Of a DNA stretch of 64,000 nt, positions 25,796 through 37,300 are shown piece after piece. Under the pieces are notes generated by a model. That model was not told where the DNA came from. It saw only the letters and a program-made list of their open reading frames with translations, and ran no database searches. Source of the DNA: Delphinus delphis (lineage: Eukaryota > Chordata > Mammalia > Artiodactyla > Delphinidae); the NCBI RefSeq assembly GCF_949987515.2, contig NC_082686.1:45547559-45611558 (forward strand), written 5' to 3'. A program made the translations under genes and the position numbers. The stretch's first letter is position 1, and every line of letters begins with the position of its first letter.

Positions 25796-26058
25796 ATCAT
25801 CGATGATGAAAGTGAGGCAAAGGAGGTTAAGTAACTTGCCTACAGTCCCATTGCAAATAAACAAAAGACCCCAGATTTTGAGTCTAGACTATCTGGCTCC
25901 AGAATTTGTGTTCTTAACCTCTACAAGGTTTCTTGAAAAGCTAAAGAGCATTCTAAAATGGAATAGAACAATTTGAAATTACTTCTTTCTTAAATAATTA
26001 TATTAAAGATGAAAAATCAGATGCGAATAGCTGAAAAGTAATGCTCATTGAAATCCTT

Positions 26059-26072
26059 CCCCCCCCCCCCCC
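26059..26072. repeat. C14 homopolymer
   Basis: Fourteen C residues in intergenic DNA with no recognisable context. Confidence 0.9.
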
Positions 26073-26483
26073 AGTTATATTGATGTCTTGGCCCTCTGAT
26101 GTCTTTTTCCTTCCTTTTCTTTAAATGGGTGGCAACAGATGGGGCTGATTCTGAAACATCAGACATGTTAATATTTCAAAGTTTAATCACACACAGATTA
26201 TCCCCAAGCGTCTGGCGTGGTCTTCCAGATTTCTCAGTGACTTTTACCAATATTTTGAGTTAACTGATAACTAGTGTTGACAGTCTTGAAACGTGGTAAA
26301 ATGTAGGCGCATTAATAATCCAATTTGTGGATATGCATTTTAAGTTGTGACCCCAAGTAACAACTATAGCTAAAAATATTTTCTTAATTGCAAATATTTT
26401 ATGGCTTTGCCTCAATGTTCTAAATTTTTGCCATTTGACTATTGGAATAGCATATATCCATAAAGGCCTAGGCCCAGAAATCA

Positions 26484-26516
26484 GTGTGTGTGTGTGTGTG
26501 TGTGTGTCTGTGTGTC
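26484..26516. repeat. (GT)n microsatellite, interrupted
   Basis: Twelve GT units, then ct, then further tgtgtgt. Intergenic. Confidence 0.9.
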
Positions 26517-29255
26517 TCATTGTCTTTCGGAAAACTTTATAAACTCTTCCAATTATTTAATGAAATGTTATAATGTTACAGTAAAATATTACTGAGATAG
26601 GTTTACATTTCCTTTAATTGAGAGTAATCATTAATGTTGGAGTTAAAGCCAATTTCACATTAAGCTCTATTTAGGCTCAGTGTGTGCATGTGTGTGTCTA
26701 TCAGAATGTACCATCCTAAGGTCATAGGAAGCTCTCACTTCACTCATTTTAGTGATCACTAACTATTTCCCCAGGGCTTTCTTGGGAAGGTTTATAGATA
26801 AATCTTACAGATACGTTATTCTTTCTGTGTTGTAGGGTTTTTTATTTTGTTTGTTTTTGTGATGCTCTTAAATGATACGTCAGTTCTTGCCATTTCTGGA
26901 AACTTTATTATCTACTTGATAGAGTTTTTACTGCATTTTTTAGATGCTGGATTATTAGTGTATTAAGTACTGTCCACTAATTCCATGAGCTTAATTTATA
27001 GATTCACAAAATATCACTTATTCCTTTTTACATTGTAAAACCCCCATACTGTGACTAATTTTATTTCATTTATACATAGCAGGACAAAATTTCTTAAGAA
27101 AAAATAAAATGATTTCCAAGACCCTGTATCAACATGGTATCTTGTTAATGTTAAAATCTGTTTTTCTAATTTGAAATATGTCTAACACAGAACTATTTTT
27201 TAAATATTAATGCTATGTTTGCTGATTAAAAAGTGTGTTGGTCTCTATAAAGGCAAGAGGCAGTATTTTTCTACTAATTAGACCTTCAGATGTAACAAGC
27301 AGATATATCAATACTTATCACAGGACTTGTCTATGTGGGAAATGGGTATAAACTTAAGAAATAGACTATAGTTCTTTCTTAGAGAGATCAGGACAATCCT
27401 GAGGCTTCGCCTCCATATCAGGAGGTCTTAGTCTTTTTTAGGAATAGGAATAGGGCTTGCCCTACTGTAGAAAAGGATTCGAGCAGCAACTTTGTCGAGG
27501 AAGCCTACAATTGTATTTCCTTTTAATATAAGAGAATTACTAGTGCCACAAAGAAGACTTTATTTACATTTAAAGATTATACAGTACTCTGTATTTAACT
27601 TAATACATCCTTATTTTTATTAGATTTATTTAAATATCTGTCTTATGTATCCTACCTTCCAGAAGGAGACTGAGGAATATCTGCATCCTAAGGTCACTTC
27701 ATAATAAAATGAAAAACCGTAATGCTAAATGTCTTATTCTAAGGAAACTTAGAGGTTATTCACTTAACTCATGGTTAGTTTTTATTTTTTTCATCCTTTT
27801 TACTTTAGCCTTATTTCAAATTGTTCTTCAAAAGGCATAAGTTAATATTGATGTATATGCATTTATTAAGACAATCCTTTAATCAACTACAATCAGAAAA
27901 AAATTTCATAGTGTAACTTAAGTGTAAACTCTCTAATTATAAAGGAGGTACCCAAATCCTTACCTTCTCTTCCTTCTTACAGAAAATAGTATGGAGTGGG
28001 AGGGTTCAGTGGTGCCCTGGATGAAACTCAGATCTGGGCTAACTCACAGAAAAATCATGATTTCAGATTACTTCCAAGTCCTTGTAGCTATCACTGAGTA
28101 GATGGCTCTCTAAAATTGATAGCACATTTGCTTATTCCAGTAAACCCAGGTCACAGCCTGGAAGCCAGAATGTGAACACATTAGGGATTGACGTGGCTCT
28201 GCAAAGTAATGTAAATCACTTCACAGACTATATTTTATTTAGAAAAATTGTTTCCCTCAAAATTATTCTAGAATTTGACTCAGTACTTATTTTAGAGATG
28301 TGTGCATAACCTTGATTTGCAAGGGCAATAATTGTGTCTTGAATGTTTGAGTCTTTACCATAATCCTTTATTGAGGAAGCTGATGCATTTCATCTTCCTT
28401 TTTTACACATCCTAGTCACTCTTGTTTTGAATATCCACTCACCACCTAAGATCCTTTTCTCTGCTGGTTCCTGTCTTAAGTGTTTTCTAAGCAAGTATAT
28501 CAGTTCCTAGGGTTCCCTATGGAAAGTCTTAACATATTCTATTTAATTGAACCATATGACATTGCCATTTTGTAGTCCCAAAGCAGCTGAATGATAGCAC
28601 TTTCATATGGATCAGTTAAGGTCACCTGGAAACTTCTGAACAGCTTAATTTTTCAGTAAGTGTCAAAGAAATCAATACCTAAGCAGCCACAACCTAGCCT
28701 GGCCCAAAAAAGACGTATGGTTTTTTTGGCCACAATACTTGGTAAGTTCCATGCCTCAAACCAAGCCAGTAATCTGAGGGATTTCTTAATTTTTAAGGTA
28801 TATATCATTTCAGACACACTTTATGAGCCATTTCAGATTCTCTCAGACTCACCATCTCTTGTTTCAGCTGCCACTGCTTTTAGGCTCCAGCCAACTATGT
28901 GTAGGTGCAGAGCACCCTATTTTTGTTCCCATGCCCCTACCCCTACCATTCCAAAACGCACATAACCCAGCAGGGGAACCATTGACAAGTGGAAGACAAG
29001 AACTAGTGAATAAATTCTCCCCTCTTTCTATTGTTCCCATCAATCATGGACAGTCTAGAGACTCACCATCTATAGCTTCCGGGGTGATTACTGTGACTCT
29101 AACAATTAGTCACACTCAGCAGCAGCCAGCTCAGAAACACCTCACATTGCCACTCTCCTAACCTGCTTCATTCTCCTTTCCCATGACTTTACTTCCTAAT
29201 AATACAGAATCTCTCTGCCTCAACAATACTTTCTGAGGAACCCAGGCTATATCCA

Positions 29256-29325
29256 ACAATATTCTCAAATTTGCATCAGAGTCACCTATGGTAGAATACA
29301 TGCTGAAGTTTGAGAAGTATTCCCC
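29256..29325 (+). mobile_element. MER5-like hAT element, internally deleted
   Basis: aatattctcaaatttgcatc at the left and aagtttgagaagtattcccc at the right are inverted, like MER5A ends (ttctcaaac ... gtttgagaa), with catcagagtcacct inside. Only about 70 bp. Confidence 0.5.
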
Positions 29326-29344
29326 TAGGACTTTTCTTTCTTCA

Positions 29345-29826
29345 TTTTTATATTTTAAATGTTTTTAATATTTATTTTATATTGGAGTAGAGTTGATTAA
29401 CAATGTTTTGTTAGTTTCAGGTGTACAGCAAAGTGATCCAGTTATACAAACATCTATTCTTTTTCAAATTCTTTTCCGATTCAGGTTATTACAGAATATT
29501 GAGCAGAGTTTCCTGTGCTATACAGTAGGTCCTTGTTGGTTATCTGTTTTAAATATAGCAGTGTGTACATGTCAATACCAAACTCCCAATCTGTCCCTTT
29601 CCCCCCCTGGATAACCATATGTTCATTTTCTAAGTCTGTGAGTCTGTTTCTGTTTTGTAAATAAGTTCATTTGTATCACTTTTTTTTTTTTAGATTCTAC
29701 ATATAAGTGATATCATATATTTGTCTTTCTCTGATTTACTTCACTTAGTATGTTCATATCCAGGTCCATCCATGTTGCTGCAAAGGACATTATATTATTC
29801 TTTTTAATTGCTAAGTAATATTCCAT

Positions 29827-29876
<50 letters not shown>

Positions 29877-31172
29877 CCACAACTTTCTTTATCCATTCAT
29901 CTGTCGATGGACATTTAGGTTGCTTCCATGTCTTGGCTATTGTAAACAGCACTTCAGTGAACAGGGGTGCATGTATACTTTCGAACCATGTTTTTCTCTG
30001 GATATATGCCCAGGAGTGGGATTGCTAGATCATATGGTAGCTCTCTTTAAAGTTTTTTAAGGAACCTCCATACAGTTCTCCATAGTGGCTGTATCAATTT
30101 ACATTCCCACCAACAGTGCAAGAGGGTTCCCTTTTCTCCACACCCTCTCCAGCATTTATTATTTGTAGACTTTTTGATGATGGTACTTCTGACTGGTGTG
30201 AGGTGATATCTCATGGTAGTTTTGATTTGCATTTCTCTAATAATTAGTGATGTTGAGCATCTTTTCATGTGCCTCTTGGCCATCTGTTTGTCTTCTTTGG
30301 AGAGATGTCTATTTAGGTCTTCTGCCAGTTTTTTGATTGGGTTGTTGGTTTTTTTGGTATTGAGCCACATGAGCTGTTTGTAAATTTTGGAGATTAATCC
30401 TTTGTTGGTCACATCATTTGCAAATATTTTCTCCCATTCTCTAGGTTGTCTTTTCGTTTTGTTTATGGTTTCTTTTGCTGTGCAAAAGCTTTTGAGTTTA
30501 ATTAGGTCCCATTTGGGTTTTTTGTTTGTTCTTATTTCCATTACTCTAGGAGACAGCTTGAAGAAGATATTGCCGCGATTTATGTCAAAGAGTATTCTGC
30601 CTATGTTGTCCTCTAAGAGTTTTATAGTATCTGATCCTTCATTTAGGTCTTTATCCCATTTTGAGTTTATTTTTTTATATGGTGTTAAAGAATGTTCTAA
30701 TTTCATTTTTTTTACGTATAGCTGTCCAGTTTTTTTCCCTGGGTCCTGGTGCACACAAGACCTTGTGTGTGCCCTCCAAGAGTGGAGTTTCTGTTTCCCC
30801 CAGTCCTGTGGAAGGATTCCTGTGATCAAACCCCTCTGGCCTTCAAAGCCAAATTCTCTGGGGCTCTTCCCCCCGTTTCCAGGCCCCCAGCTAGGGAGCC
30901 TGATGTAGGGCTCAGAACTTTCACTTCTGTGGGAGAACTTCTGTGGTATAATTATTTTCTAGTTTGTGGGTCTCCCACCCGGTGGGTATGGGATTTGATT
31001 TTATCACGATTGCACCCCTTCTACTGTCTCATTGTGGTTTCTTCTTTGTCTTTGGTTGTAGGGTATCTTTTTTGGTGGTTCCAGCATTTTTCTGTCAATG
31101 GTTGTTCAGCAATTAGTTGATTTTGATGTTTCCATAAGAAGATGTGAGCTCATGTCCTACTCTGCCATCTTG
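29345..31172 (-). mobile_element. L1 with large internal deletion but both natural ends
   Basis: On the minus strand the element starts at a true L1 5' end (ccatcttg at 31163-31170, with the same 5'UTR as the copy at 39795-40237). It runs about 430 bp through the 5'UTR and then jumps near 30735 directly into ORF2 downstream of the RT region. It continues through the Cys-rich C-terminus (open frame 30047-30829: [20 protein letters not shown]) to the 3'UTR (tggagtagagttgattaaca at 29384-29403). Compared with the full copy, about 4.4 kb corresponding to 35350-39795 is missing. No convincing target-site duplication was found. Confidence 0.85.
29827..29876. repeat. (TG)12(TA)13 compound microsatellite in L1
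   Basis: A TG tract (29827-29850) runs straight into a TA tract (29851-29876), expanded from the short ccattgtatatat motif of the L1 ORF2/3'UTR region. Short open frames here (29713-30060) are produced by the repeat. Confidence 0.9.
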
Positions 31173-31189
31173 TCACCAGGATCCTCATT

Positions 31190-31315
31190 TCTTAAATAGA
31201 CTTTATTTTTAGAGCAAATTTAAGTGCACAGCAAAACTGAGCAGAAGATACAGAGATTTCCTACATACTACTGCCCCCACATAACGCATATACCCTCCCA
31301 CACTGTCCACATCCT
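31190..31315 (-). mobile_element. Old L1M 3'-end fragment, antisense
   Basis: aatagactttatttttagag, cagcaaaactgagcagaaga and tacagagatttcctacatac follow the complement of an old L1M 3' end. Confidence 0.6.
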
Positions 31316-32380
31316 GAAGCCCTAGGATTTTGAAGCACGTAAAAGTCACCCTCAAGTGAGCATAGTGATAAACAGTTGATCAAAAGCTACCTTGGAAGTT
31401 CTGCCTCTGGGTAAGTTAGAGTAAGTACACTCCATCCTATCCCCACCAAATGCAACCATAAAACCTGCATAGACCAGGTATTTGAATGCATGGTCCAGCT
31501 ACTTGAGGACTCAGAGTGGCAGTCAGATTGAAGAAGACCAGAATTTAACATACCACAAGACCAACAGTGAGTTTACCCGTATTTTCCCCTTTGGTAGCCC
31601 CTCTACTTGGGCTTAAGGCTGCTTAAAACCCAGAATTGGGATTCTGTGCAGACAGAGCTCCAGAGAAAACCTAATTTTGGCTCAAAGAGTGGGAAGGGAG
31701 TCTCCTAATGACCAGCAAAAATTAAGAAAATACTCCATTCTCTTTTTCTATGTTTTCTTGCACACCAGCTCTCAAACAACCTGAGGGTGTCAGCAGCAAC
31801 AACAGTGGCAGTGGCAAACCCACAGACACCTAAAATTCTGAGGAAAGGGAACCTTCGTGTACAATCAGAGGAGCTGTGGCCCCAAGAGGATGTGGTAAAT
31901 CCCATTGCTTTTGTTCTCTCTGTCTTCCCACTGCTTGGCCCCAGACGGGCATATTCATAGAAAGTGTGTGGTAGAGCAGGGCACATAAAGCCTCAGCTTT
32001 CTAGCTGGGAGGTTAAAAAAAAAAAAAAGTAGGGGGAGCCCCTGGAACTAAAGTACAGAGGAGATTGGGAGATGGAAGAGATCAGCAAAGTAAACCCCAT
32101 AAAGTTGCTTATGAAATCTCAGTCTTGCCCTCAGTGTGGGTCTGAGTCCAAACGGCATACACAGACTTGGAGAAGTAAACTATGACCCAAATCCAAGATT
32201 AGCCACTGGGTGGCTCACACATGGCCTAGATATGAATAAAACTCTGGAGGTTTTTGAAAACAGAAATAACATTGAACTATGACTCCCACAAGGCTGGTTG
32301 GAACTTTTGACCTGAATCTAACCAGAATGAAGGCCTGCTAAAGAAAAATTATCAATAATCTCCATAGAATTTAAAAAAGA

Positions 32381-32720
32381 GGGACTTCCCTGGTGGTGCA
32401 GTGGTTAAGAATCCGCCTGCCAATGCAGGGGACACGGGTTCGATCCCTCGTCTGGGAAGATCCCACATGCGGCAGAACAACTAAGCCCATGCGCCAGAAC
32501 TACTGAGCCTGTGCTCTAGAGCCCACAAGCCACACTACTGAAGCCCACGAGCCACAACTACTGAGGCCTCTGTGCCTAGACCCCATGCTCCACAACAAGA
32601 GAAGCCACCGCAATGAGAAGCCCACGCACCACAACGAAGAGTAGCCCCCGCTCGCCACAACTAGAGAAAGCCCGCGTGCAGCAACAGACCCAATGTAGCC
32701 AAAAATAAATAAATTTATTA
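32381..32720 (+). mobile_element. CHR-type tRNA-derived SINE, long form
   Basis: The head gggacttccctggtggtgca and B-box region gggttcgatccctcg are tRNA-like Pol III promoter parts. The body contains repeated actactgaagcccacgagcc-type units and ends in caaaaataaataaatttatt. At about 340 bp it is longer than the roughly 210-bp copies to the right, because the body motif (agcccacgagccacaac) is repeated. Confidence 0.85.
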
Positions 32721-33110
32721 AAAAACTAAAACTAAAAATAAGTAAATAATTAAGACTTAGACTCTCATTACATAATACTCAAAATGCCCAGGACAATCCG
32801 AAATTACTAAGTATACAAAACCCAGGGAAAATTCACATGGGAAAAGAAAAAGCTGATGCCAGTACCAGCATGACACATATTTGAGCTATCTAACAAAAAC
32901 CTTAAAACAGCTACTGTAAAAATGCTCAAAGTAAGTTTGAACACAAATTTGGTGAAGGGCAGAGTGTACACATTTCAGAAGCTCAGCTTGAAAGCAGCCA
33001 GAGAAAATGACATATTACTTATAGGGAAACAGCAATTTAAATGACTACTGATTTCTCATCAGAAATCATTGAGGCCATAAGGAAGTGGCACACCATTTTC
33101 AAATTGCTTA

Positions 33111-33168
33111 AAAAAAGAGAAGGAAGGGAAGGAGGGAGGGAGAAAGAAAGGAAGGCAGGGAAGGACTC
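33111..33168. repeat. Purine-only GGAA/GGGA-rich tract
   Basis: Nearly pure A/G sequence with GGAA and GGGA units inside the old L1 ORF1 region. It could form triplex DNA, but it has no further context. Confidence 0.8.
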
Positions 33169-33764
33169 TCAACCCAGAATATCTAGCAAAAATATCTTTT
33201 AAGGATGAAGGTGAAATAAAAACACTCGGAATAAGAAAAGCAAGAGCATTTATTGCCACCAAAACTGCTCTAAAAGAAATGCTAAAGGAAGTTCTTCAAA
33301 CAGATGGGAAATCTTACCAGAAGGAAACTTAAAGAACATCTTATGTTCTTTAAAACATGTTTGACAGTTGAAAACATTGTGTTATGTTTCAATGTATATA
33401 GTTGTAACATATACTACAACCACAAAATAAAGGAAAATAAAGGGTCAAATGTGGTGCTTTTCTACTCTTGAAGCACAAAAATATTTTTCTAAGTAGACTG
33501 TGAAAAATATGTTTATTGTAATACCTAAAGAAGCCACAAAAAACTATACAAAAAAATTAAAATCATAAGTAAGTTAAATACTGAAATATATTCACATGAT
33601 CCAAAAGAAGGCACAAAAGGGGAAGCAGAGAAACAAAATATGGAGGGAACAAACAAAACATAATTGTAGACCTAAATCTAAAAATATTAAAAGTAAGTGG
33701 CCTAAGCATACCAATTAAAGAAATTGAATGGATAAAAGCATTACAAAACTATATTTATTTGCTT

Positions 33765-33925
33765 ACTAAGTTACTGTCTATAACCTCTCCCTCAACTAAA
33801 ATGCAAGCTACAAGAGAGCACAATTTTTGTTTTATTCACTGCTGTGTGTGTAGTGCCTATAAAAGTATCTAGCATGTGGCAGTTACTCAATAAATGAATG
33901 CACAGAGAGATGAATGAATGAACTG
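33765..33925 (+). mobile_element. L2 3'-end fragment embedded in the old L1
   Basis: ctaaaatgcaagctacaaga, ttttgttttattcactgctg, cagttactcaataaatgaat and gagatgaatgaatgaa follow the L2 3' end in order. L1 sequence flanks both sides (gaatggataaaagcattaca before; caaatataatgatataggaa after). Confidence 0.65.
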
Positions 33926-34108
33926 CAAGTAATTCAATTCAAATATAATGATATAGGAAAGTAAAAAGGTAAGAAAAGGTTTACTATGCAAACACTAATC
34001 AAAAGAAAGCTGGAGTGCCTATATTAATATCAGACGAAGTAGATTTCAGAGCAAAGAAATTTATCAAGAATTAAGATGGGCGTTACATAATGATAAAAGG
34101 GTCAAGTT

Positions 34109-34123
34109 ACCAGGAAGACAATA
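34109..34123 (+). repeat. Left target-site duplication of the L1
   Basis: accaggaagacaata, matched by accgagaagacaata at 40413-40427 (13 of 15 bases; the last ten identical). Confidence 0.75.
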
Positions 34124-34350
34124 TTTTTTTGTTTTGTTTGTATTTTATTTTATTTATTTTTTTATAAAGCAGGTTCTTATTAGTCATCCATTTTATACAC
34201 ATCAGTGTACACATGACAATCCCTATCTCCCAATTCATCACACCACCACCACCAGCCCCCGCCGCTTTCCCCCCTTGGTGTCCATACGTTTGTTCTCTAC
34301 ATCGGTATCTCAGTTTCTGCCCTGCAAACCAGTTCATCTATACCATTTTT

Positions 34351-37300
34351 CTAGGTTCCACATATATGCGTTAATATGCGATATTTGTTTTTCTCTTTCT
34401 GACTGACTTCACTCTGTATCACAGTCTCTAGATTCATCCATGTCTCTACAAATGACCCAATTTCTTTCCTTTTTATGGCTGAGTAATACCCCATTGTATA
34501 TATGTACCACATCTTCTTTATCCATTTGTCTGTCGATGGGCATTTAGGTTTCTTCCGTGTCCTGGCTATTGTAAATAGTGCTGCAATGAACATTGGGGTG
34601 CATGTGTCTTTTTGAATTACGGACTTCTCTGGGTATATGCCCAATAGTGGGATTGCTGGGTCATATGGTAATTCTATTTTTAGTTTTTTAAGCAACCTCC
34701 ATACTGTTCTCCGTAGTGGCTGTATCAATTTACATTCCCACCAAAAGTGCAAGAGGGTTCCCTTTTCTCCACAGCCTCTCCAGCATTTGTTGTTTGTAGA
34801 TTTTCTGATGATACCCATTCTAACTGGTGTGAGATCATACCTCATTGTAGTTTTGATTTGCATTCCTCTAATAATTAGTGATGTTGAGCAGCTTTTCATG
34901 TGCTTCTTGGTCATCTGTATGTCCTCTTTGGAGAAATGTCTATTTAGGTCTTCTGCCCTTTTTTTGATTGGGTTGTTTGTTTTTTTAATATTGAGCTGTT
35001 TATATATTTTGGAGATTAATCCTTTGTCTGTTGATTCGTTTGCAAATATTTTCTCCCATTCTGAGGGTTGTCTTTTCGTCTTGTTTGTAGTTTCCTTTGC
35101 TTTGCAAAATTTTAGGTTTCATTAGGTCCCATTTGTTTATTTTTGTTTTTATTTCCATTACTCTAGGAGGTGGCTCCAAAAAGATCTTGCTGTGATTTGT
35201 GTCAAAGAGTGTTCTTCCTATGTTTTCTTCTAAGAGTTTTATACTGTCCGGTCTTACATTTAGGTCTCTAATCCATTTTTGAGTTTATATTTGTCTATGG
35301 TGGTAGGGAGTGTTCTAATTTCATACTTTTACGTGTAGCTGTCCAGTTTTTCCAGCACCACTTATTGAAGAGACTGTCTTTTCTCCATTGTATATCCTTG
35401 TCTCCTTTGTCATAGATTAGTTGACCATAGGTGCATGGGTTTATCTCTGGGCTTTCTATCCTGTTCCATTGATGTATATTTCTGTTTTTGTGCCAGTACC
35501 ATATTGTCTTGATTACTGTAGCTTTGTAGTATAGTCTGAAGTCAGGGAGTCTGATTCCTCCAGGTCGGTTTTTTTCCCTCCAGACTGCTTTGGCTATTCA
35601 GGGTCTTTTGTGTCTCCATACAAATTTTAAGATTTTTTTGTTCTAGTTCCATAAAAACTGCCATTGGTAATTTGATAGGGATTACATTGAATCTGTAGTT
35701 TGCTTTGGGTACTATAGTCATTTTCACAATATTGATTCTTCCAATCCAAGAACATGGTATATCTCTCCATCTGTTGGTATCATCTTTAATTTCTTTCATC
35801 AGTGTCTTATAGTTTTCTGCATACAGGTCTTTTGTCTCCCTAGTAGGTTTATTCCTAGGTATTTTATTCTTTTTGTTGCAATGGTAAATGGGAGTGTTTC
35901 CTTAATTTCTCTTTCAGATTTTTCATCATTAGTGTATAGGAATGCAAGAGATTTCTGTGCATTAATTTTGTATCCTGCTACTTTACCAAATTCATTGATT
36001 AGCTTTAGTAGTTTTCTGGTGGCATCTTTAGGATTCTCTATGTATAGTATCATGTCATCTGCAAACAGTGACAGTTTTACTTCTTCTTTTCCTATTTGAA
36101 TTCCTTTTATTTCTTTTTCTTCTCTGATTGCCGTGGCTAGGACTTCCAAAACTATGTTGAATAATAGTGGCAAGAGTGGACATCCTTGTCTTGTTCCTGA
36201 TCTTAGAGGAAATGCTTTCAGTTTTTCACCATTGAGAATGATGTTTGCTGTGGGTTTGTCGTATAAGGCCTTTATTATGTTGAGATAGGTTCCCTCTATG
36301 CCCACTTTCTCGAGAGTTTTTATCATAAATGGGTGTTGAATTTTGTCAAAAGCTTTTACTGCATCTATTGAGATGATCATATGGTTTTTACTCTTCAGTT
36401 TGTTCATATGGTGTATCACATTGATTGATTTGCATAGATTGAAGAATCCTTGCATCCCTGAGATAAAGCCCACTTGATCATGGTGTATGATCCTTTTAAT
36501 GTGTTGTTGGATTCTGTTTGCTAGTATTTTGTTGGGGATTTTGTTGTTGTTGTTGTTGTTGTTTGCGGTATGCGGGCCTGCTGTGGCCCCTCCCGCTGCG
36601 GAGCATAGGCTCCGGACATGCAGGCCCAGCGGCCATGGCTCACGGGCCCAGCCGCTCCGCGGCACGTGGGATCCTCCTGGACCGGGGCACAAACCTGCGT
36701 CCCCTGCATCGGCAGGCAGACTCTCAACCACTGCGCCACCAAGGAAGCCCTGTTGGGGATTTTTGCATCTATATTCATCAGTGATATTGGTTTGTAATTT
36801 TCTTTTCTTGTAGTATCTTTGTCTGATTTTGGTATCAGGGTGATGGTGGCCTCATAGAATAAGTTTTGGAGTGTTCCTTCCTCTGCAATTTTTTGGAAGC
36901 ATTAGAGAAGGATGAATGTTAGCTCTTCTCTAAATGTTTGATAGAATTCACCTGGGAAGCCATCTGGTCCTGGACTTTTGTTTGTTGGAAGATTTTTAAT
37001 CACAGTTTCAATTTCATTACTTGTGATTGGTCTGTTCATATTTTCTATTTCTTCCTTGTTCAGGATTGGAAGGTTATACCTTACTAAGAATTTGTCCATT
37101 TCTTCCAGGTTGCCCAGTTTATTGGCAAAGAGTTGCTTGTAATAATCTCTTAGGATGCTTTGTATTTCTGCGGTGTCTGTTGGAACTTCTCCTTTTTCAT
37201 TTCTAATTTTATTGATTTGAGTCCTCCTCCTCTTTTTCTTGATGAGTCTGGCTAATGGTTTATCAATGTTGTTTATCTTCTCAAAGAACCAGCTTTTAGT

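Larger units (their letters stand above)
25425..25925 (-). mobile_element. MIR SINE, antisense, interrupted twice
   Basis: MIR blocks (tactatgtgccaggtacttt, cagttctatgaggtaggcgc, aaagtgaggcaaaggaggtt, agtctagactatctggctcc) are collinear but separated by an L1 3' tail (about 25505-25570) and a DNA transposon (25622-25795). Confidence 0.8.
22761..29255. other. Intergenic, repeats only
   Basis: Apart from the listed MIRs, L1 tail, DNA element and simple repeats, the stretches 23010-23890, 24090-25420 and 26520-29250 show no gene, no long conserved-looking frame and no repeat I can name. Short open frames here (for example 24094-24345 and 28660-29161) have no recognisable domains. Confidence 0.6.
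31340..34123 (+). mobile_element. Old L1, sense: 5'UTR, ORF1 and start of ORF2 (left half)
   Basis: The sequence runs from an L1-like 5' region (31340-32380), interrupted by a CHR SINE (32381-32720), through ORF1 text (caacccagaatatctagcaa and aagaaatgctaaaggaagtt at 33170-33295). It continues into the ORF2 endonuclease region (aaagctggagtgcctatatt, gtagatttcagagcaaagaa, tgataaaagggtcaagttac). It continues at 40413 after a younger L1. The minus-strand open frame at 31705-31986 has no known domain. The 5' limit is uncertain. Confidence 0.7.

Noticed and set aside
28660..29161. Overlapping frames of 101 and 112 codons as a gene
   Set aside because: No recognisable domain, splice sites or promoter; composition is that of ordinary intergenic DNA.
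30047..30829. 260-codon frame as a separate gene
   Set aside because: It is the C-terminal part of L1 ORF2 read through the internal deletion junction into 5'UTR sequence.
29345..31172. Spliced L1 retrocopy (SpIRE)
   Set aside because: The parental junction sites in the full-length copy lack GT and AG; shared GGAA microhomology explains the junction better.
31705..31986. 93-codon minus-strand frame as a small gene
   Set aside because: It lies in the 5' region of an old L1 on the other strand and shows no known domain.
35799..36731. 310-codon frame with reverse transcriptase motif as a possible host gene
   Set aside because: It is L1 ORF2; its first ~65 codons are translated from an inserted SINE, so the start is artificial.
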